From Marinimicrobium hydrolyticum (lineage in GTDB: Bacteria > Pseudomonadota > Gammaproteobacteria > Pseudomonadales > Cellvibrionaceae), in NCBI RefSeq assembly GCF_030848505.1, contig NZ_JAVDDU010000002.1, positions 248,001 to 312,000 of the forward strand: a stretch of 64,000 nt of DNA, in the 5' to 3' direction. A model generated the notes under the pieces. That model worked only from the letters and a program-made list of their open reading frames with translations. It made no database searches and was not told the DNA's origin. Numbering within the stretch: the stretch's first letter is position 1; each line of letters begins with the position of its first letter. The position numbers and the translations under genes are program-made. Shown here one piece after another: positions 27,159 through 35,622 of the stretch.

Positions 27159-27851
27159 TTAAGCGAAGGAGCCGTCCGACTCCCTATTGTGTTTGACCTG
27201 CTCCAACAGTGCTTTAAACAGGCCCCGGTGACGGCGCATGAACAGTAGGAATTCCGGATGCCATTGTACGCCAACCAGGAAGCCTTGGTCAGGATCTTCC
27301 ACGGACTGCACAATTCCGTCCAAGTCACGCCCGGTAATGACTAGATTGGCGCCAACGCGATCAATGGCTTGATTGTGCAGACTGTTAATCCGGCAAGTGC
27401 CTGCACCGAACAACCGCTCCAAACCCGAGCCCCGGACCACCTGTAAGGTTTTCAGGGGCAGGAGTGTACGTCGGTGGGACGTTTTATCGCGGTGCGGACG
27501 CAAGTCCTGAAATAGACTGCCGCCAAGGCTGGCATTGAGCAACTGAGCCCCACGGCATATACCCAGCAGTGGTAACCCCCGGGCCAAGGCGTCTTTGATT
27601 ACCCGAGCTTCGAGCGCGTCACGAGCCCGGTCGTAGCGAGGTTCTACTTCGGGCTCAGCGGCGTAAAGTACCGGGTCTATGTCGTGCCCGCCGGTAACTA
27701 CCACCCCTTGATAATCAAATGTCTCGTCAATTTGGCTGGGCCGGATCTGCAGAGGCTTGCCTCCATAAAGCCACACCGCAAGCGCCACGGTCGAACGCGG
27801 CCCGAATGCACCCTTCTCTGGACCCGTGATAGCGATTACCGGACGAGCCAT
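27159..27851 (-). CDS. Class-I glutamine amidotransferase (PuuD/GATase1-like)
   Basis: A 230-residue GATase1-fold protein of the gamma-glutamyl-GABA hydrolase (PuuD) group. The nucleophile elbow is LLGICRGAQLL with Cys99, the catalytic His-Glu pair is in VQWHPEF (His198, Glu200), and VVTGGHDIDP is the typical oxyanion segment. GGAGGGG precedes the ATG at 27851, which overlaps the end of the amidoligase gene by 16 bases. In the predicted amidoligase systems described by comparative genomics, such proteins accompany the ligase, either supplying ammonia or cleaving gamma-glutamyl products. Confidence 0.88.
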   Translation of the reverse strand: MARPVIAITGPEKGAFGPRSTVALAVWLYGGKPLQIRPSQIDETFDYQGVVVTGGHDIDPVLYAAEPEVEPRYDRARDALEARVIKDALARGLPLLGICRGAQLLNASLGGSLFQDLRPHRDKTSHRRTLLPLKTLQVVRGSGLERLFGAGTCRINSLHNQAIDRVGANLVITGRDLDGIVQSVEDPDQGFLVGVQWHPEFLLFMRRHRGLFKALLEQVKHNRESDGSFA

Positions 27852-28864
27852 TGCCCCTCCAACTCCTTGCTCCAGTCCCCGAACCACCGCTCCAGCGGTT
27901 GATTCAGGTACTTCGTGTAAGCTTGGCAGCAGGCTTCAAGGCGATCTCGATCCGCCGCCAAGCGCTCCACTTGCACCCAGTCATTCCAAGCTTGGTACAG
28001 TCCCCACTGGGGAAGATGAATTTCACAGTCCGGAAGTCGGTAATGAAAGGTCGGCCTGGCTTTTACCAAGGGATCCGTTACTACCTTGCGCACTCGCCCC
28101 TGATCTAAGTGCAAAAACAACGGTAGAAGGTCCAAGGCCCGGTTGCGCGTGGGATTATCCAGAAGATAATCGTCTATCAAGGTGCTTAGATCCGGCCAGT
28201 AGTCCGGAGCGACGACCTTGCGTACATAATCGACAGGATACGCATCGACGTAATTGGTGACCTGGCGGGAGACGTTAATATCCGCGCGCAAAAACAACCA
28301 GTCATACAAACACGCATAAGCCTTTACGTAAGCCGTAAGCACATCGGGGTTGGTGCTGGGAACCTCAGGATTGAACTGCATCCCAAATGCGTTTACTAAA
28401 CGATCGGAGGTGCCCTTGGCGCCCGCACTACGAAGCATGCCAATGATTTTTTCAATTTCCCCCAGACGATTCAAGGGCAGCGGTGGACTGACAAGTTCCA
28501 AGGGCACAAGCGTTTCCGCCAGCCACTTTAAGACCTCCTCGGCAGAGTCACCCAATTCGCCAGCGAACGTACTTTTGTCCCGCGTTTCTCGCCCCAGGCG
28601 TTTAAGCAAATCGAAATCCAGTTCTACCACCCAATCACCGGCCGGGTCACCTTTTAACGCTCGCTCGTATCGCCCTTTGGTGTCAACGCGGCCACCGATA
28701 TACCCAGCCACGATCTCCGCCAGTTGATCGATGGTCAACCCAGTCATTTCCAGCTCCACTCCCACACGGCGCCAATCGCCATCTATGGTGTGCTGCCAAG
28801 GTGGCATTTGGAGGGGACTGCTCTCTCCGGTCATATCATCACTCATTGTGGTGCTCGTGTTCAT
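27836..28864 (-). CDS. Predicted amidoligase (Amidoligase_2 family)
   Basis: A 342-residue protein matching the Amidoligase_2 family, relatives of gamma-glutamylcysteine synthetase and glutamine synthetase (carboxylate-amine ligase fold). Visible family landmarks are RVGVELEMTGL (about 32-42, metal-binding Glu residues), DWVVELDFD (about 73-81) and AFGMQFNPEVPS (about 164-175). It should form an amide bond using ATP; the substrates are unknown. It overlaps the upstream cyclotransferase by four bases (ATGA) and the downstream amidotransferase by 16, so the three genes are translationally coupled. Confidence 0.88.
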   Translation of the reverse strand: MNTSTTMSDDMTGESSPLQMPPWQHTIDGDWRRVGVELEMTGLTIDQLAEIVAGYIGGRVDTKGRYERALKGDPAGDWVVELDFDLLKRLGRETRDKSTFAGELGDSAEEVLKWLAETLVPLELVSPPLPLNRLGEIEKIIGMLRSAGAKGTSDRLVNAFGMQFNPEVPSTNPDVLTAYVKAYACLYDWLFLRADINVSRQVTNYVDAYPVDYVRKVVAPDYWPDLSTLIDDYLLDNPTRNRALDLLPLFLHLDQGRVRKVVTDPLVKARPTFHYRLPDCEIHLPQWGLYQAWNDWVQVERLAADRDRLEACCQAYTKYLNQPLERWFGDWSKELEGQWLVR

Positions 28865-29325
28865 TCCGGCAACCGGCGATAAACCCAGGCACGGGTGCCG
28901 TCCTCTAACGTGTATTCGAAGCGCTCATAGCGGATACCGATCCGTTCATATCGATCAAGGCGGCGCAATTGTTCGACCGTGACTATAAACACCAGACCTT
29001 CTGTAGCGCTACCCGGTTCCACGGCCAGATCCAGGCCCTGCTTGCGGTAACCGGGCAAGGTAGCCGGCCGTGGATCCCCCATAGAGCCCATGACCACTAA
29101 GCGCACCAGTGGATTACGCAAGGTACCATACACGAAGACTTTGTGTTCACGGGTAGGATCAATCGCCGGATAACCCTCGGGCGGTTGATGTCCGAAAGGA
29201 CTAAGCAATACAAACCAGAGGTAGAATGCCGCCACCAATATCAGGGCAGTTAATCCAGCCAGCACAAGTCTCGCCGGGCGCCGATACCAAGGCCGCGCAA
29301 TGGAATTGGAAGTTTGGGTGTCCAT
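28861..29325 (-). CDS. Membrane-anchored gamma-glutamylcyclotransferase-like protein
   Basis: A 154-residue protein with one N-terminal helix (about 18-42) and a GGCT/AIG2-like domain (about 60-152). The substrate-loop motif is FVYGTLRNPLVR (about 64-75), followed by GLVFIVTVEQLRRLDRYE (about 110-127). The soluble family members cyclise gamma-glutamyl groups to 5-oxoproline or act on amine-linked glutamyl compounds. The anchor is unusual and should hold the domain at the inner membrane. It is the first gene of the amidoligase operon. Confidence 0.83.
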   Translation of the reverse strand: MDTQTSNSIARPWYRRPARLVLAGLTALILVAAFYLWFVLLSPFGHQPPEGYPAIDPTREHKVFVYGTLRNPLVRLVVMGSMGDPRPATLPGYRKQGLDLAVEPGSATEGLVFIVTVEQLRRLDRYERIGIRYERFEYTLEDGTRAWVYRRLPE

Positions 29326-29382
29326 TACAAAACAGCATAGACGAGGCTCGCCCGCCTTGGCAAGTATGCCTCACGTCTAGCC

Positions 29383-30735
29383 TCAATCGTGTTTAAACTG
29401 CTCGCTATCGAGATCATGCCGCTTCATGATTTTGTAAAAGTCTGAGCGATTCCTTCCTGACATGCGGGCCGCCTCGCTGATGTTGCCCTTGGTGGTGTAC
29501 AGCAATTGAACCAAATAGTCCCGCTCAAACTGCTTTTTGGCATCGTTCAATGGTACGGGCGACACGACTTGTTCGCCTGGCAAAGCGTCGGCGATAAAGT
29601 TTTCGGTGATTAAGGGTGTGGGTGACAAGGCCACCACCTGCTCAATGACATTGTGCAGCTGGCGGATATTTCCCGGCCAATGGTACTGCAGCAATAGTTG
29701 CTGCGCTTGTGGAGACAGCTGCTTGGTCATGTCGCCTGTACGCTTGGCGATTTGGTCAAGAAAGCTCTTCGCCAACAGCAAAATATCTTCTTTTCGCTCC
29801 CGTAGCGGCGGCAGAGCAATACTCGCCACATTCAAGCGATAGTATAAGTCTTCGCGAAAGTCGTGATCGACGATTGCCTGATCCAGATCCCGATGGGTTG
29901 CGGACAGCACTCGAACGTTAATTTTTCGGTCGTGACTATCCCCCACTGGGCGCACCTTTTGCTCTTGTAGCACACGCAATAGCTTGACCTGCAAGGAAGC
30001 GGGCATGTCGCCAATCTCGTCCAAAAACAAGGTGCCACCATCGGCCGCCAGAAATAGCCCTTCTCGGTTTTGCACGGCTCCGGTAAAAGCACCTTTAACG
30101 TGGCCAAACAACTCCGACTCCAACAGATCCGCCGGAATAGCGCTACAGTTTACGGCGACGAAACTTTTGTCACGCCGGCCACTGGCCCGGTGTAAAGCTT
30201 GCGCCAGCAGCTCCTTACCGGTTCCGCTCTCACCACTAATCAGAACATTGATGTCGCTGCGGGCCAGCAGGCGCGTTTGCTCAAGCAGCTTCATCATTGT
30301 TTCACTGCGAGTCAGAATGTCGTCGGCCCAACCCCGTTCAGGGCCGACACCACAACCCACCTCCAACGCTTGCGATAGGGTATTCAGCAATTCGCGATTA
30401 TCGACGGGCTTAGTCAGGAATGAGAAAAGGCCTTGCTGCGTGGCCTCTACCGCTTCTCGAATTGAGCCGTGGGCGGTAAGCATAATGACCGGGATGTTCG
30501 GCCAGTGCTCCTGAATCTGATGAAACAAGGTCATGCCGTCCATGGGTTCCATGCGCAAGTCGGTGACCACGGCAGCGGGCAGCTCTCGCCGCAAATACGC
30601 CAGGGCTTCTCTTCCAGTCTCGCAACTCGTGGCTTTGTAGCCCGAGGCCGCCAGCCGCATACTTAGCAACTGCAGCATTCCAGGGTCATCATCAACCAAT
30701 AGAATTTTGGCGTCCGTTGCGGTTTTTACTCCCAT
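29383..30735 (-). CDS. glrR: Sigma-54-dependent response regulator GlrR (QseF)
   Basis: A 450-residue NtrC-type activator: receiver domain (10-125, phospho-Asp59 in AVVTDLRMEP), AAA+ domain with Walker A GESGTGKE (about 166-173), sigma-54 contact loop GAFTGA in HVKGAFTGAVQN, and a C-terminal Fis-type helix-turn-helix (ISEAARMSGRNRSDFYKIMKR). Together with the kinase and the QseG lipoprotein gene upstream, this is the GlrK-QseG-GlrR system. GlrR overlaps qseG by 10 bases. Sigma-54 promoters with paired upstream palindromes lie before the three EF-hand genes next to this operon and are its probable targets. Confidence 0.93.
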   Translation of the reverse strand: MGVKTATDAKILLVDDDPGMLQLLSMRLAASGYKATSCETGREALAYLRRELPAAVVTDLRMEPMDGMTLFHQIQEHWPNIPVIMLTAHGSIREAVEATQQGLFSFLTKPVDNRELLNTLSQALEVGCGVGPERGWADDILTRSETMMKLLEQTRLLARSDINVLISGESGTGKELLAQALHRASGRRDKSFVAVNCSAIPADLLESELFGHVKGAFTGAVQNREGLFLAADGGTLFLDEIGDMPASLQVKLLRVLQEQKVRPVGDSHDRKINVRVLSATHRDLDQAIVDHDFREDLYYRLNVASIALPPLRERKEDILLLAKSFLDQIAKRTGDMTKQLSPQAQQLLLQYHWPGNIRQLHNVIEQVVALSPTPLITENFIADALPGEQVVSPVPLNDAKKQFERDYLVQLLYTTKGNISEAARMSGRNRSDFYKIMKRHDLDSEQFKHD

Positions 30736-31256
30736 GATCTGTTATTCCCTCCGCCCATTTCCGCTTCGATCTCTCGAATTCCGGTGATCATCCGTTCCAA
30801 CTGTTTTTCCGTTTCCCGCAAACGCCGTTCAACCAGCGAATAGGATCGCAGCTGAGCCCCAAGCAAAGCCACCATATCCTGAAACCCCGGCGGCCCCTCA
30901 TCAATGGCACGAGCTTTAACCAAGTGATTCGCCAATAGTCCGGGCGTCTGGTCCGGCGCACAACTGGCCAGCATCAGAATCGCCATGGTCGAGGCGTCGC
31001 CCTCCTCCGCTTGCAGTTCTGCCAATAATAGCTCCTGCTCAAGATCAGTCAGCGCGCAAGCACTGCGACGGTACGCCACTAAGCTTTGCAAGTCGGGGAA
31101 TGGATGTACCCCGCGCTTGGATTCCTGTCGAGACTCTTCCAGCACATAACTGTGGTCCGGCGTACAATAGGTTTCGGTAGCCACTTGAGGGAGCTGTAGC
31201 GCACACGCAGACAGCCCCCCAATGATCAACAGCATTGCAACTCGATACCTGAGCAT
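30726..31256 (-). CDS. qseG: QseG-like lipoprotein
   Basis: A 176-residue lipoprotein with signal MLRYRVAMLLIIGGLSAC (lipobox Cys18) and a mostly helical body ending in a coiled segment (RRLRETEKQLERMITGIREIEAEM). In enterobacteria QseG (YfhG) sits between glrK and glrR and modulates the GlrK kinase. The position, size and lipobox agree. I start at 31256 because GTAGGGAT precedes it and it yields the lipoprotein signal; the frame extends 15 codons further into the kinase gene. Confidence 0.85.
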   Translation of the reverse strand: MLRYRVAMLLIIGGLSACALQLPQVATETYCTPDHSYVLEESRQESKRGVHPFPDLQSLVAYRRSACALTDLEQELLLAELQAEEGDASTMAILMLASCAPDQTPGLLANHLVKARAIDEGPPGFQDMVALLGAQLRSYSLVERRLRETEKQLERMITGIREIEAEMGGGNNRSWE

Positions 31257-31264
31257 AGCTATCC

Positions 31265-32734
31265 CTACTCCGCGATTGGCAACCAAAGGGAAAAGTGGCA
31301 ACCTTCGCCCGGCTTGGATTTGAGATCAATTCGTCCGCCCAGGTTGTGCACCGACTCCTTAACAATCGTAAGCCCGACACCGCTGCCTTGAGCCGGACCG
31401 TGCCGACGCAGAGACGAGCTTTGAAAAAACGGCTCGTAAATTCGATTCTGCTCTTCGATAGGAATACCGGGGCCTTGATCCTCTACAGCAATTGAAATGC
31501 TCTGGCCTTCTTGGCGCCAGCGAACCTTTACCGTGGCGCCAGATGGGGAAAAATGAAAGGCATTGGAAAGCAAATTGGAAAGAATCATTTCCAGCAACTG
31601 TGGATCTGTGGTGATGGTTTCCGGAACACCCTGGAAGTCCCAAACCACATGATGCCGGGATACCTTCTGGTCCAGTCGCCGACTGATCTTCTCACACAGA
31701 TCGGCAAGATTTACCGATGTGCTCTGCACTCGAAAGCTGTGCGTAATGACGTTGTAATTGAGAAGTTGCTGAATGAGTTCCTGGAGATTCTGCGAGTTGT
31801 TCACCAAAATTCGCAACACCTCTTTTTGGTGAACATTAATTTCCCCCGGAACCTCATCCTCCAAAAGTGAAGCTGCCTCCAAAATAGCCGATAGCGGGGT
31901 TTTCAGTTCGTGTGACACGTGGCGTAAAAAAGCCTGTTTCTGTCGATCAGTTTCTATCAGCTGGCCGCGCATCCATTCCAACCGATCACCCAGCACCTGA
32001 AAGTCCCTCGGCCCGGGTATATAGATGGGAGACTCCCAATCCCCATGCCCCAAATTAATAATCGTAGAAGACAATCGCCGTAGAGGACGAATCATCTGTA
32101 TAAATCCGAGGCCAATGAGGAGCAATGTCAAAGGCAGAGCGATTAGCCCCATCAGCGACAGACGCCAGAGTATTGACTGCAACTCCTCTTCGCTTTCCTC
32201 GGTTAGGTTCTGAATGTAGATCGAAATTTGCTGATCAAACTCCACGCGAAACTCACTCACATCGGCAAGGAGTTCGGAAAAACCTTCGTCCTCCAGATCG
32301 CGCAGCGGATTCTGACGCAGACTATGAACCAGTGCCGCGAGCATTCCGCGTGCTCTATCCAATGGCATCTCCCATCTCGCCACCGTCCCCGCATCCACCT
32401 GCAACGCTGTTTCATCCAGCGGAGATACGCCTTCCAGGGCATAATGTACTCTGCGCATACTTTCCAGGCTCCGCTGATACGACTCTGCGAAACGCTCATC
32501 TCTGAGCAACCGATACTGTCGGGCGTTACGCTCCAGGTCCTTCAACTGTTCGCTGATAACCGCTCTTAAGTGATTGGCGTAATCCGTTGCATTGACCACT
32601 TCGTTTTGAACACGCATTTGTTGGTAAAAGGACCACGTTGCATAGGTGACCACGACCAGGACAGGAATCATGGAAACGATGGCAATCAGAAGCCATTGTT
32701 GAAACAGCGACAGTACGTTACGTCCTTTTCTCAT
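31265..32734 (-). CDS. glrK: Sensor histidine kinase GlrK (QseE)
   Basis: A 489-residue kinase with two membrane helices (about 12-34 and 178-200) enclosing a helical periplasmic domain of about 140 residues, a HAMP domain (about 200-255), and dimerisation plus ATPase domains. The phospho-His is at about 274 in RHVSHELKTPLSA. The catalytic boxes are seen in NLLSNAFHFSP, VEDQGPGIP and GSGVGLTIVKESV. It is the first gene of glrK-qseG-glrR and diverges from the first EF-hand gene across a 278-base region that contains two palindromes and a sigma-54 promoter. Confidence 0.92.
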   Translation of the reverse strand: MRKGRNVLSLFQQWLLIAIVSMIPVLVVVTYATWSFYQQMRVQNEVVNATDYANHLRAVISEQLKDLERNARQYRLLRDERFAESYQRSLESMRRVHYALEGVSPLDETALQVDAGTVARWEMPLDRARGMLAALVHSLRQNPLRDLEDEGFSELLADVSEFRVEFDQQISIYIQNLTEESEEELQSILWRLSLMGLIALPLTLLLIGLGFIQMIRPLRRLSSTIINLGHGDWESPIYIPGPRDFQVLGDRLEWMRGQLIETDRQKQAFLRHVSHELKTPLSAILEAASLLEDEVPGEINVHQKEVLRILVNNSQNLQELIQQLLNYNVITHSFRVQSTSVNLADLCEKISRRLDQKVSRHHVVWDFQGVPETITTDPQLLEMILSNLLSNAFHFSPSGATVKVRWRQEGQSISIAVEDQGPGIPIEEQNRIYEPFFQSSSLRRHGPAQGSGVGLTIVKESVHNLGGRIDLKSKPGEGCHFSLWLPIAE

Positions 32735-32780
32735 TCCAGTGCATGTTCCTTAACGCTACTCGGAACGTCGCCGTTAAAAG

Positions 32781-32798
32781 TGTTGCCATTTGCCAACA
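32781..32798. promoter_or_regulatory. Distal GlrR-like upstream activating site for first EF-hand gene
   Basis: TGTTGCC-ATTT-GCCAACA differs by one base from the perfect palindrome TGTTGCC-N4-GGCAACA found at 33894. It lies 65 bases upstream of the second site and close to the glrK start, so it might also influence glrK. Confidence 0.65.
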
Positions 32799-32845
32799 GG
32801 TACCAGTGGATACTACCTGAATTTCTTCGCGATACGCAAAACACG

Positions 32846-32863
32846 TGTAGCTATTTTGCAACA
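32846..32863. promoter_or_regulatory. Proximal GlrR-like site for first EF-hand gene
   Basis: TGTAGCT-ATTT-TGCAACA is a weaker match to TGTTGCC-N4-GGCAACA with a good right half. Its centre lies about 84 bases upstream of the GG of the sigma-54 promoter, the same spacing as at the other two EF-hand genes. Confidence 0.6.
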
Positions 32864-32935
32864 GAAGCTAAACAACGTTTACCAAAAATGTGGAACCGGA
32901 CGATGACACCGGATAATTATGCGACCGATAACCAG

Positions 32936-32953
32936 TTGGCATGAAACCTGCGA
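32936..32953 (+). promoter_or_regulatory. Sigma-54 promoter of first EF-hand gene
   Basis: TTGGCATGAAACCTGCGA has the GG-N10-GC spacing required for sigma-54 (GG at 32938, GC at 32950) and matches TGGCA-N6-TGC. It is about 60 bases from the start codon at 33013. Confidence 0.75.
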
Positions 32954-33012
32954 CGAGTCCATACACGTAAACAAACCTTACATTTCACAACGTCGGTAGA
33001 GGGAGGTGGAAT

Positions 33013-33306
33013 ATGACACGATTTTTGACGGCCACGGCTTCCATAGTTTTGATAGCAGCTTTCAGCTCAGCCAATGCCCATGATCACAATGAGCGCGAGC
33101 TAGACGTAGAAGAGGTTGAGGATCGCTTTTCTGAATTTGATCAGACAAATGAAGGTTACATTTCCGAGGAAGAGGCTCAGAGAGCCGGCATCAGCGATGA
33201 GAAATTTGAACAGATGGATAAGGACGGGGACGGACGCATTTCCGAGGAGGAGTTTCACCGTTTTCACGACACCTACGGTGAATACAGTGAAGATGTGCTG
33301 GAGTAA
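33013..33306 (+). CDS. Secreted two-EF-hand protein (first copy)
   Basis: A 97-residue exported protein with a signal peptide ending near residue 22 (SSANA). It has two EF-hand loops: DQTNEGYISEEE (43-54) and DKDGDGRISEEE (69-80), 14 residues apart. The second loop has all calcium ligands; the first has Asn in place of the third acidic ligand and is a plausible weaker site. AGAGGGAGG precedes the ATG. Two paralogues follow at 34288 and 35969, with the same EF-hand spacing and linker (EAQRAGIS). It is expected to act in the periplasm or outside the cell; no enzymatic domain is present. Confidence 0.88.
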   Translation: MTRFLTATASIVLIAAFSSANAHDHNERELDVEEVEDRFSEFDQTNEGYISEEEAQRAGISDEKFEQMDKDGDGRISEEEFHRFHDTYGEYSEDVLE

Positions 33307-33379
33307 CATACTCCCCGATTGAACACCGAGGAAGGAGACGAATCAAGCTGGTCGAGCAGTAGAAAAAGGAGGTAGTGCC

Positions 33380-33805
33380 ATGGGATTTGCCGTGGGAGTT
33401 GCCATTAAGGGAACCGTGCTAGCCGCTGTTTTCGGCGGAGCCCTTCCGCTGACCGAGCCGAGCATTGAGCTTGCCTGGGAGTGTCCTTACACTTCAGGTC
33501 AAGACTGGAAAGCAGGATTATTTTCTCGATCGGTTCGCGGAAGCCCAACTCTTCCCCCACCGAGCTTACCAAGCTCTGAGGGATGGAAACTCTATTCTGA
33601 CGTCAGGCTATCCGACTCTCAGAGCAACCTTGAATCTTGTTTCGACATACTTGAAATTAGAACCCATCCGGCACAAGAATACGTAACGGCGACCGAGCGA
33701 GGCAACATGCGCGCTAAGCCCCGGCACGCCAACGCTAAAATCGTGTTACGGGATATGGAGCAAGACGACAGTCAGTTTATGCGCAAGACCCGAATCCGAT
33801 TCTAG
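33380..33805 (+). CDS. Hypothetical protein with strong ribosome site
   Basis: A 141-residue frame preceded by AAAAAGGAGGTAGTGCC, an excellent ribosome site, 73 bases after the first EF-hand gene. The first 20 residues are hydrophobic (GVAIKGTVLAAVFGGA), so it may be membrane-anchored. The remainder shows no recognisable domain, has a Pro/Ser-rich patch (TLPPPSLPSSEG) and looks partly non-coding in composition. It could be a short or degraded gene, with real coding perhaps limited to the first part. Function unknown. Confidence 0.4.
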   Translation: MGFAVGVAIKGTVLAAVFGGALPLTEPSIELAWECPYTSGQDWKAGLFSRSVRGSPTLPPPSLPSSEGWKLYSDVRLSDSQSNLESCFDILEIRTHPAQEYVTATERGNMRAKPRHANAKIVLRDMEQDDSQFMRKTRIRF

Positions 33806-33893
33806 CTTGAAACTACGCCAGCCAGTTTTCTCTATCTAGCTTCCGTACACTTGCAACTCCTCGCGACCAACAATCCCTCCACTTTTTTCGTGT

Positions 33894-33911
33894 TGTTGCC
33901 TATTGGCAACA
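33894..33911. promoter_or_regulatory. Distal GlrR-like site for second EF-hand gene (perfect palindrome)
   Basis: TGTTGCC-TATT-GGCAACA is a perfect palindrome, extended on both sides by GTG and CAC to an 11-base arm (33890-33915). It is the best copy of the motif in the window. Its outer bases fit TGT-N12-ACA, the same frame as the TGTC-N10-GACA site recalled for Escherichia coli GlrR. Confidence 0.7.
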
Positions 33912-34108
33912 ACACGCATTTGGAGCTCTTTCCACAAGTGATACACGAAGAGAATTGCCCGGGATTTTTACCGAAGACATGTCGAGCGTATAGGCTGTAG
34001 CTAAGCCTTCTATCAACAGAAGAACCACCGATACTTTCTGTGGCAGTCACCGAAATCGCTAGAACTCGCCTGCTTCTCGGAAATTTTTTTAGGGTGATTC
34101 TGCAATTC

Positions 34109-34126
34109 GTCTCCAATAGGCAACAG
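34109..34126. promoter_or_regulatory. Proximal GlrR-like site for second EF-hand gene
   Basis: CGTCTCC-AATA-GGCAACA has a perfect right half-site and a degenerate left half. Its centre is 84.5 bases upstream of the GG of the sigma-54 promoter. Confidence 0.6.
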
Positions 34127-34199
34127 TGCTGTCGCCCAGGATGTTTACCCCTTTCTTGCAGATTCTCTATCTCGCTGATTCCAAACGTAAAACCAATGT

Positions 34200-34217
34200 C
34201 TGGCACACTCTCTGCGT
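34200..34217 (+). promoter_or_regulatory. Sigma-54 promoter of second EF-hand gene
   Basis: CTGGCACACTCTCTGCGT has GG at 34202 and GC at 34214 with ten bases between, matching the TGGCAC-N5-TGC consensus. The start codon lies 74 bases past the GC, as at the third EF-hand gene. Confidence 0.8.
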
Positions 34218-34287
34218 AGTAAACAGTCCATGCGCAAATATGCCATGTAGTTCGCAACAACCAATGAGTTATCAAAGGAGGAAAGCT

Positions 34288-34611
34288 ATGAAAACTTTTT
34301 ACGCTATTCTGGCTTCAATGCTTTTGGCGTTAGGCTCTTCTGCCATGGCGGCTACCGGCGCTGCTGGCGATCGGGGCACCGCTGGTGAGCGAGGCGCACA
34401 TGGAGATCAAGACTTCACCGAGCTGGATCGTGACGGCGAAGGCTTTATCGACGAGGACGCTGCTCAAGAAGCTGGCATCTCTGAAGAGGAATTCCAAGAG
34501 ATGGATCGCGATGGTGATGGCCGAGTCACCGAAGAAGAGTTTCGTCAACATCAACAAGATCGTGCCTACGATCGCGATGACAACGACGACGACAATGGTC
34601 TGCTCGATTAA
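34288..34611 (+). CDS. Secreted two-EF-hand protein (second copy)
   Basis: A 107-residue exported protein; AAAGGAGG precedes the ATG at 34288. The signal peptide is MKTFYAILASMLLALGSSAMA, nearly the same as in the third copy. EF-hand loops are DRDGEGFIDEDA (47-58) and DRDGDGRVTEEE (73-84), with the 14-residue linker typical of this trio (QEAGISEEEFQEM). A short Gly/Arg-rich stretch precedes the first loop, and the C-terminus is very acidic (DRDDNDDDNG). An upstream in-frame start at 34126 lies inside the regulatory region and is rejected. Confidence 0.9.
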   Translation: MKTFYAILASMLLALGSSAMAATGAAGDRGTAGERGAHGDQDFTELDRDGEGFIDEDAAQEAGISEEEFQEMDRDGDGRVTEEEFRQHQQDRAYDRDDNDDDNGLLD

Positions 34612-34627
34612 TCTACTGCAGACTCTG

Positions 34628-34656
34628 GATCGGGAGCCGCTCTGCGGTTCCTGATC
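34628..34656 (+). terminator. Possible weak terminator after second EF-hand gene
   Basis: GATCGGGAGCCGC and GCGGTTCCTGATC can pair with two G-U pairs; only a short pyrimidine stretch (TACCTTTCC) follows. It may attenuate transcription into the beta-barrel gene. Confidence 0.4.
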
Positions 34657-34837
34657 TACCTTTCCTGAAGGCCGCATTAACTACCGATTTCGACTACTAA
34701 TAATTTTACGCAACGCCGAACCTCCCCCAATAGACGCAGCGCCCAGTCCGCTAATTACACAGGGGAATTAATCCGGCTTCGCCCATGTCCAACTTATAAG
34801 CGAAGAAGGTGAAAGTAACTGCAGAAGGAGTCATGGC

Positions 34838-35488
34838 ATGAAACTGTTCTTTTATTCTTTGATTGTCGCTTCACTATCTCTCGGGACCCCAATTCTTCAC
34901 GCCGAAGAAGCAGAGGTAGAAGAATCTCTCGTCAGTGCGACTACTAGCCCTGGTACGGGAACGCGGGAGCGAGCCGAAACACGTGGCCGATACGATGCGC
35001 GGCAATACGATCAGTCCCCCCACTTTTACGTTGGCGGCAGCTACGGGCTTTTCAGATCTCGCGGCGGCAACTTCGATGACGATAGCGACTTTCTGGAAGG
35101 CACCGTCGGTGGCTACTTCAATGCCTACTTCGGGGTTGAGGCGAACGCGATCTATTTCAGTCGGTATCGCAGCGACCTCGCTTCTGCGGACTCATACGGT
35201 TTTGGCTTAGCGGTACAGGGCAGGCTGCCATTATCGGAAGTCTGGGGCATCTACGCGAAAGCCGGCCAGTTCTTTTGGCGCTCCAGTATCGATACCGACG
35301 CCGGCTCCATCAGTGCTGATGGCAATGATTTCTTCTTTGGTGTTGGTACGGACGTAAACCTAACGGAGTCTTTAGATCTTATTGTGGAATACGCCCGCTA
35401 TGATATTGATAACCGGCTTGAGGAACTGCCGGGGGATCACACTACCGACATTGATACCTTGAAGTTTGGATTGCGTTTCAGGTTTTGA
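34838..35488 (+). CDS. Outer-membrane beta-barrel protein
   Basis: A 216-residue exported protein: signal peptide to about residue 22 (ILHA), a Thr/Glu/Arg-rich linker, then an eight-strand-like barrel (about 60-216) with alternating hydrophobic strands such as HFYVGGSYGLF, GVEANAIYFSRY and LKFGLRFRF. It ends in Phe, as expected for BAM-dependent insertion. It resembles the OMP_b-brl porin-like family. AGAAGGAG precedes the start. It lies between two EF-hand genes and has no sigma-54 motif of its own, so it may be read from the 34200 promoter. Confidence 0.83.
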   Translation: MKLFFYSLIVASLSLGTPILHAEEAEVEESLVSATTSPGTGTRERAETRGRYDARQYDQSPHFYVGGSYGLFRSRGGNFDDDSDFLEGTVGGYFNAYFGVEANAIYFSRYRSDLASADSYGFGLAVQGRLPLSEVWGIYAKAGQFFWRSSIDTDAGSISADGNDFFFGVGTDVNLTESLDLIVEYARYDIDNRLEELPGDHTTDIDTLKFGLRFRF

Positions 35489-35622
35489 CAGCTCGGTCAT
35501 CAGTCCGCAACAATTGCAGGGCCCTTTGGGGGCTCCTGCCCTTCCCTTCCGCTGTTCTAACGATTATCCACGTTTTACTCCCACCGGCGGCCATTCTGAC
35601 CAGCTCCAGATCCCTTTGCCGT

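Noticed and set aside
30726-31301. Longer qseG starting at 31301
   Set aside because: The extra 15 residues lie inside the glrK coding end and spoil the lipoprotein signal; the ATG at 31256 has a better ribosome site.
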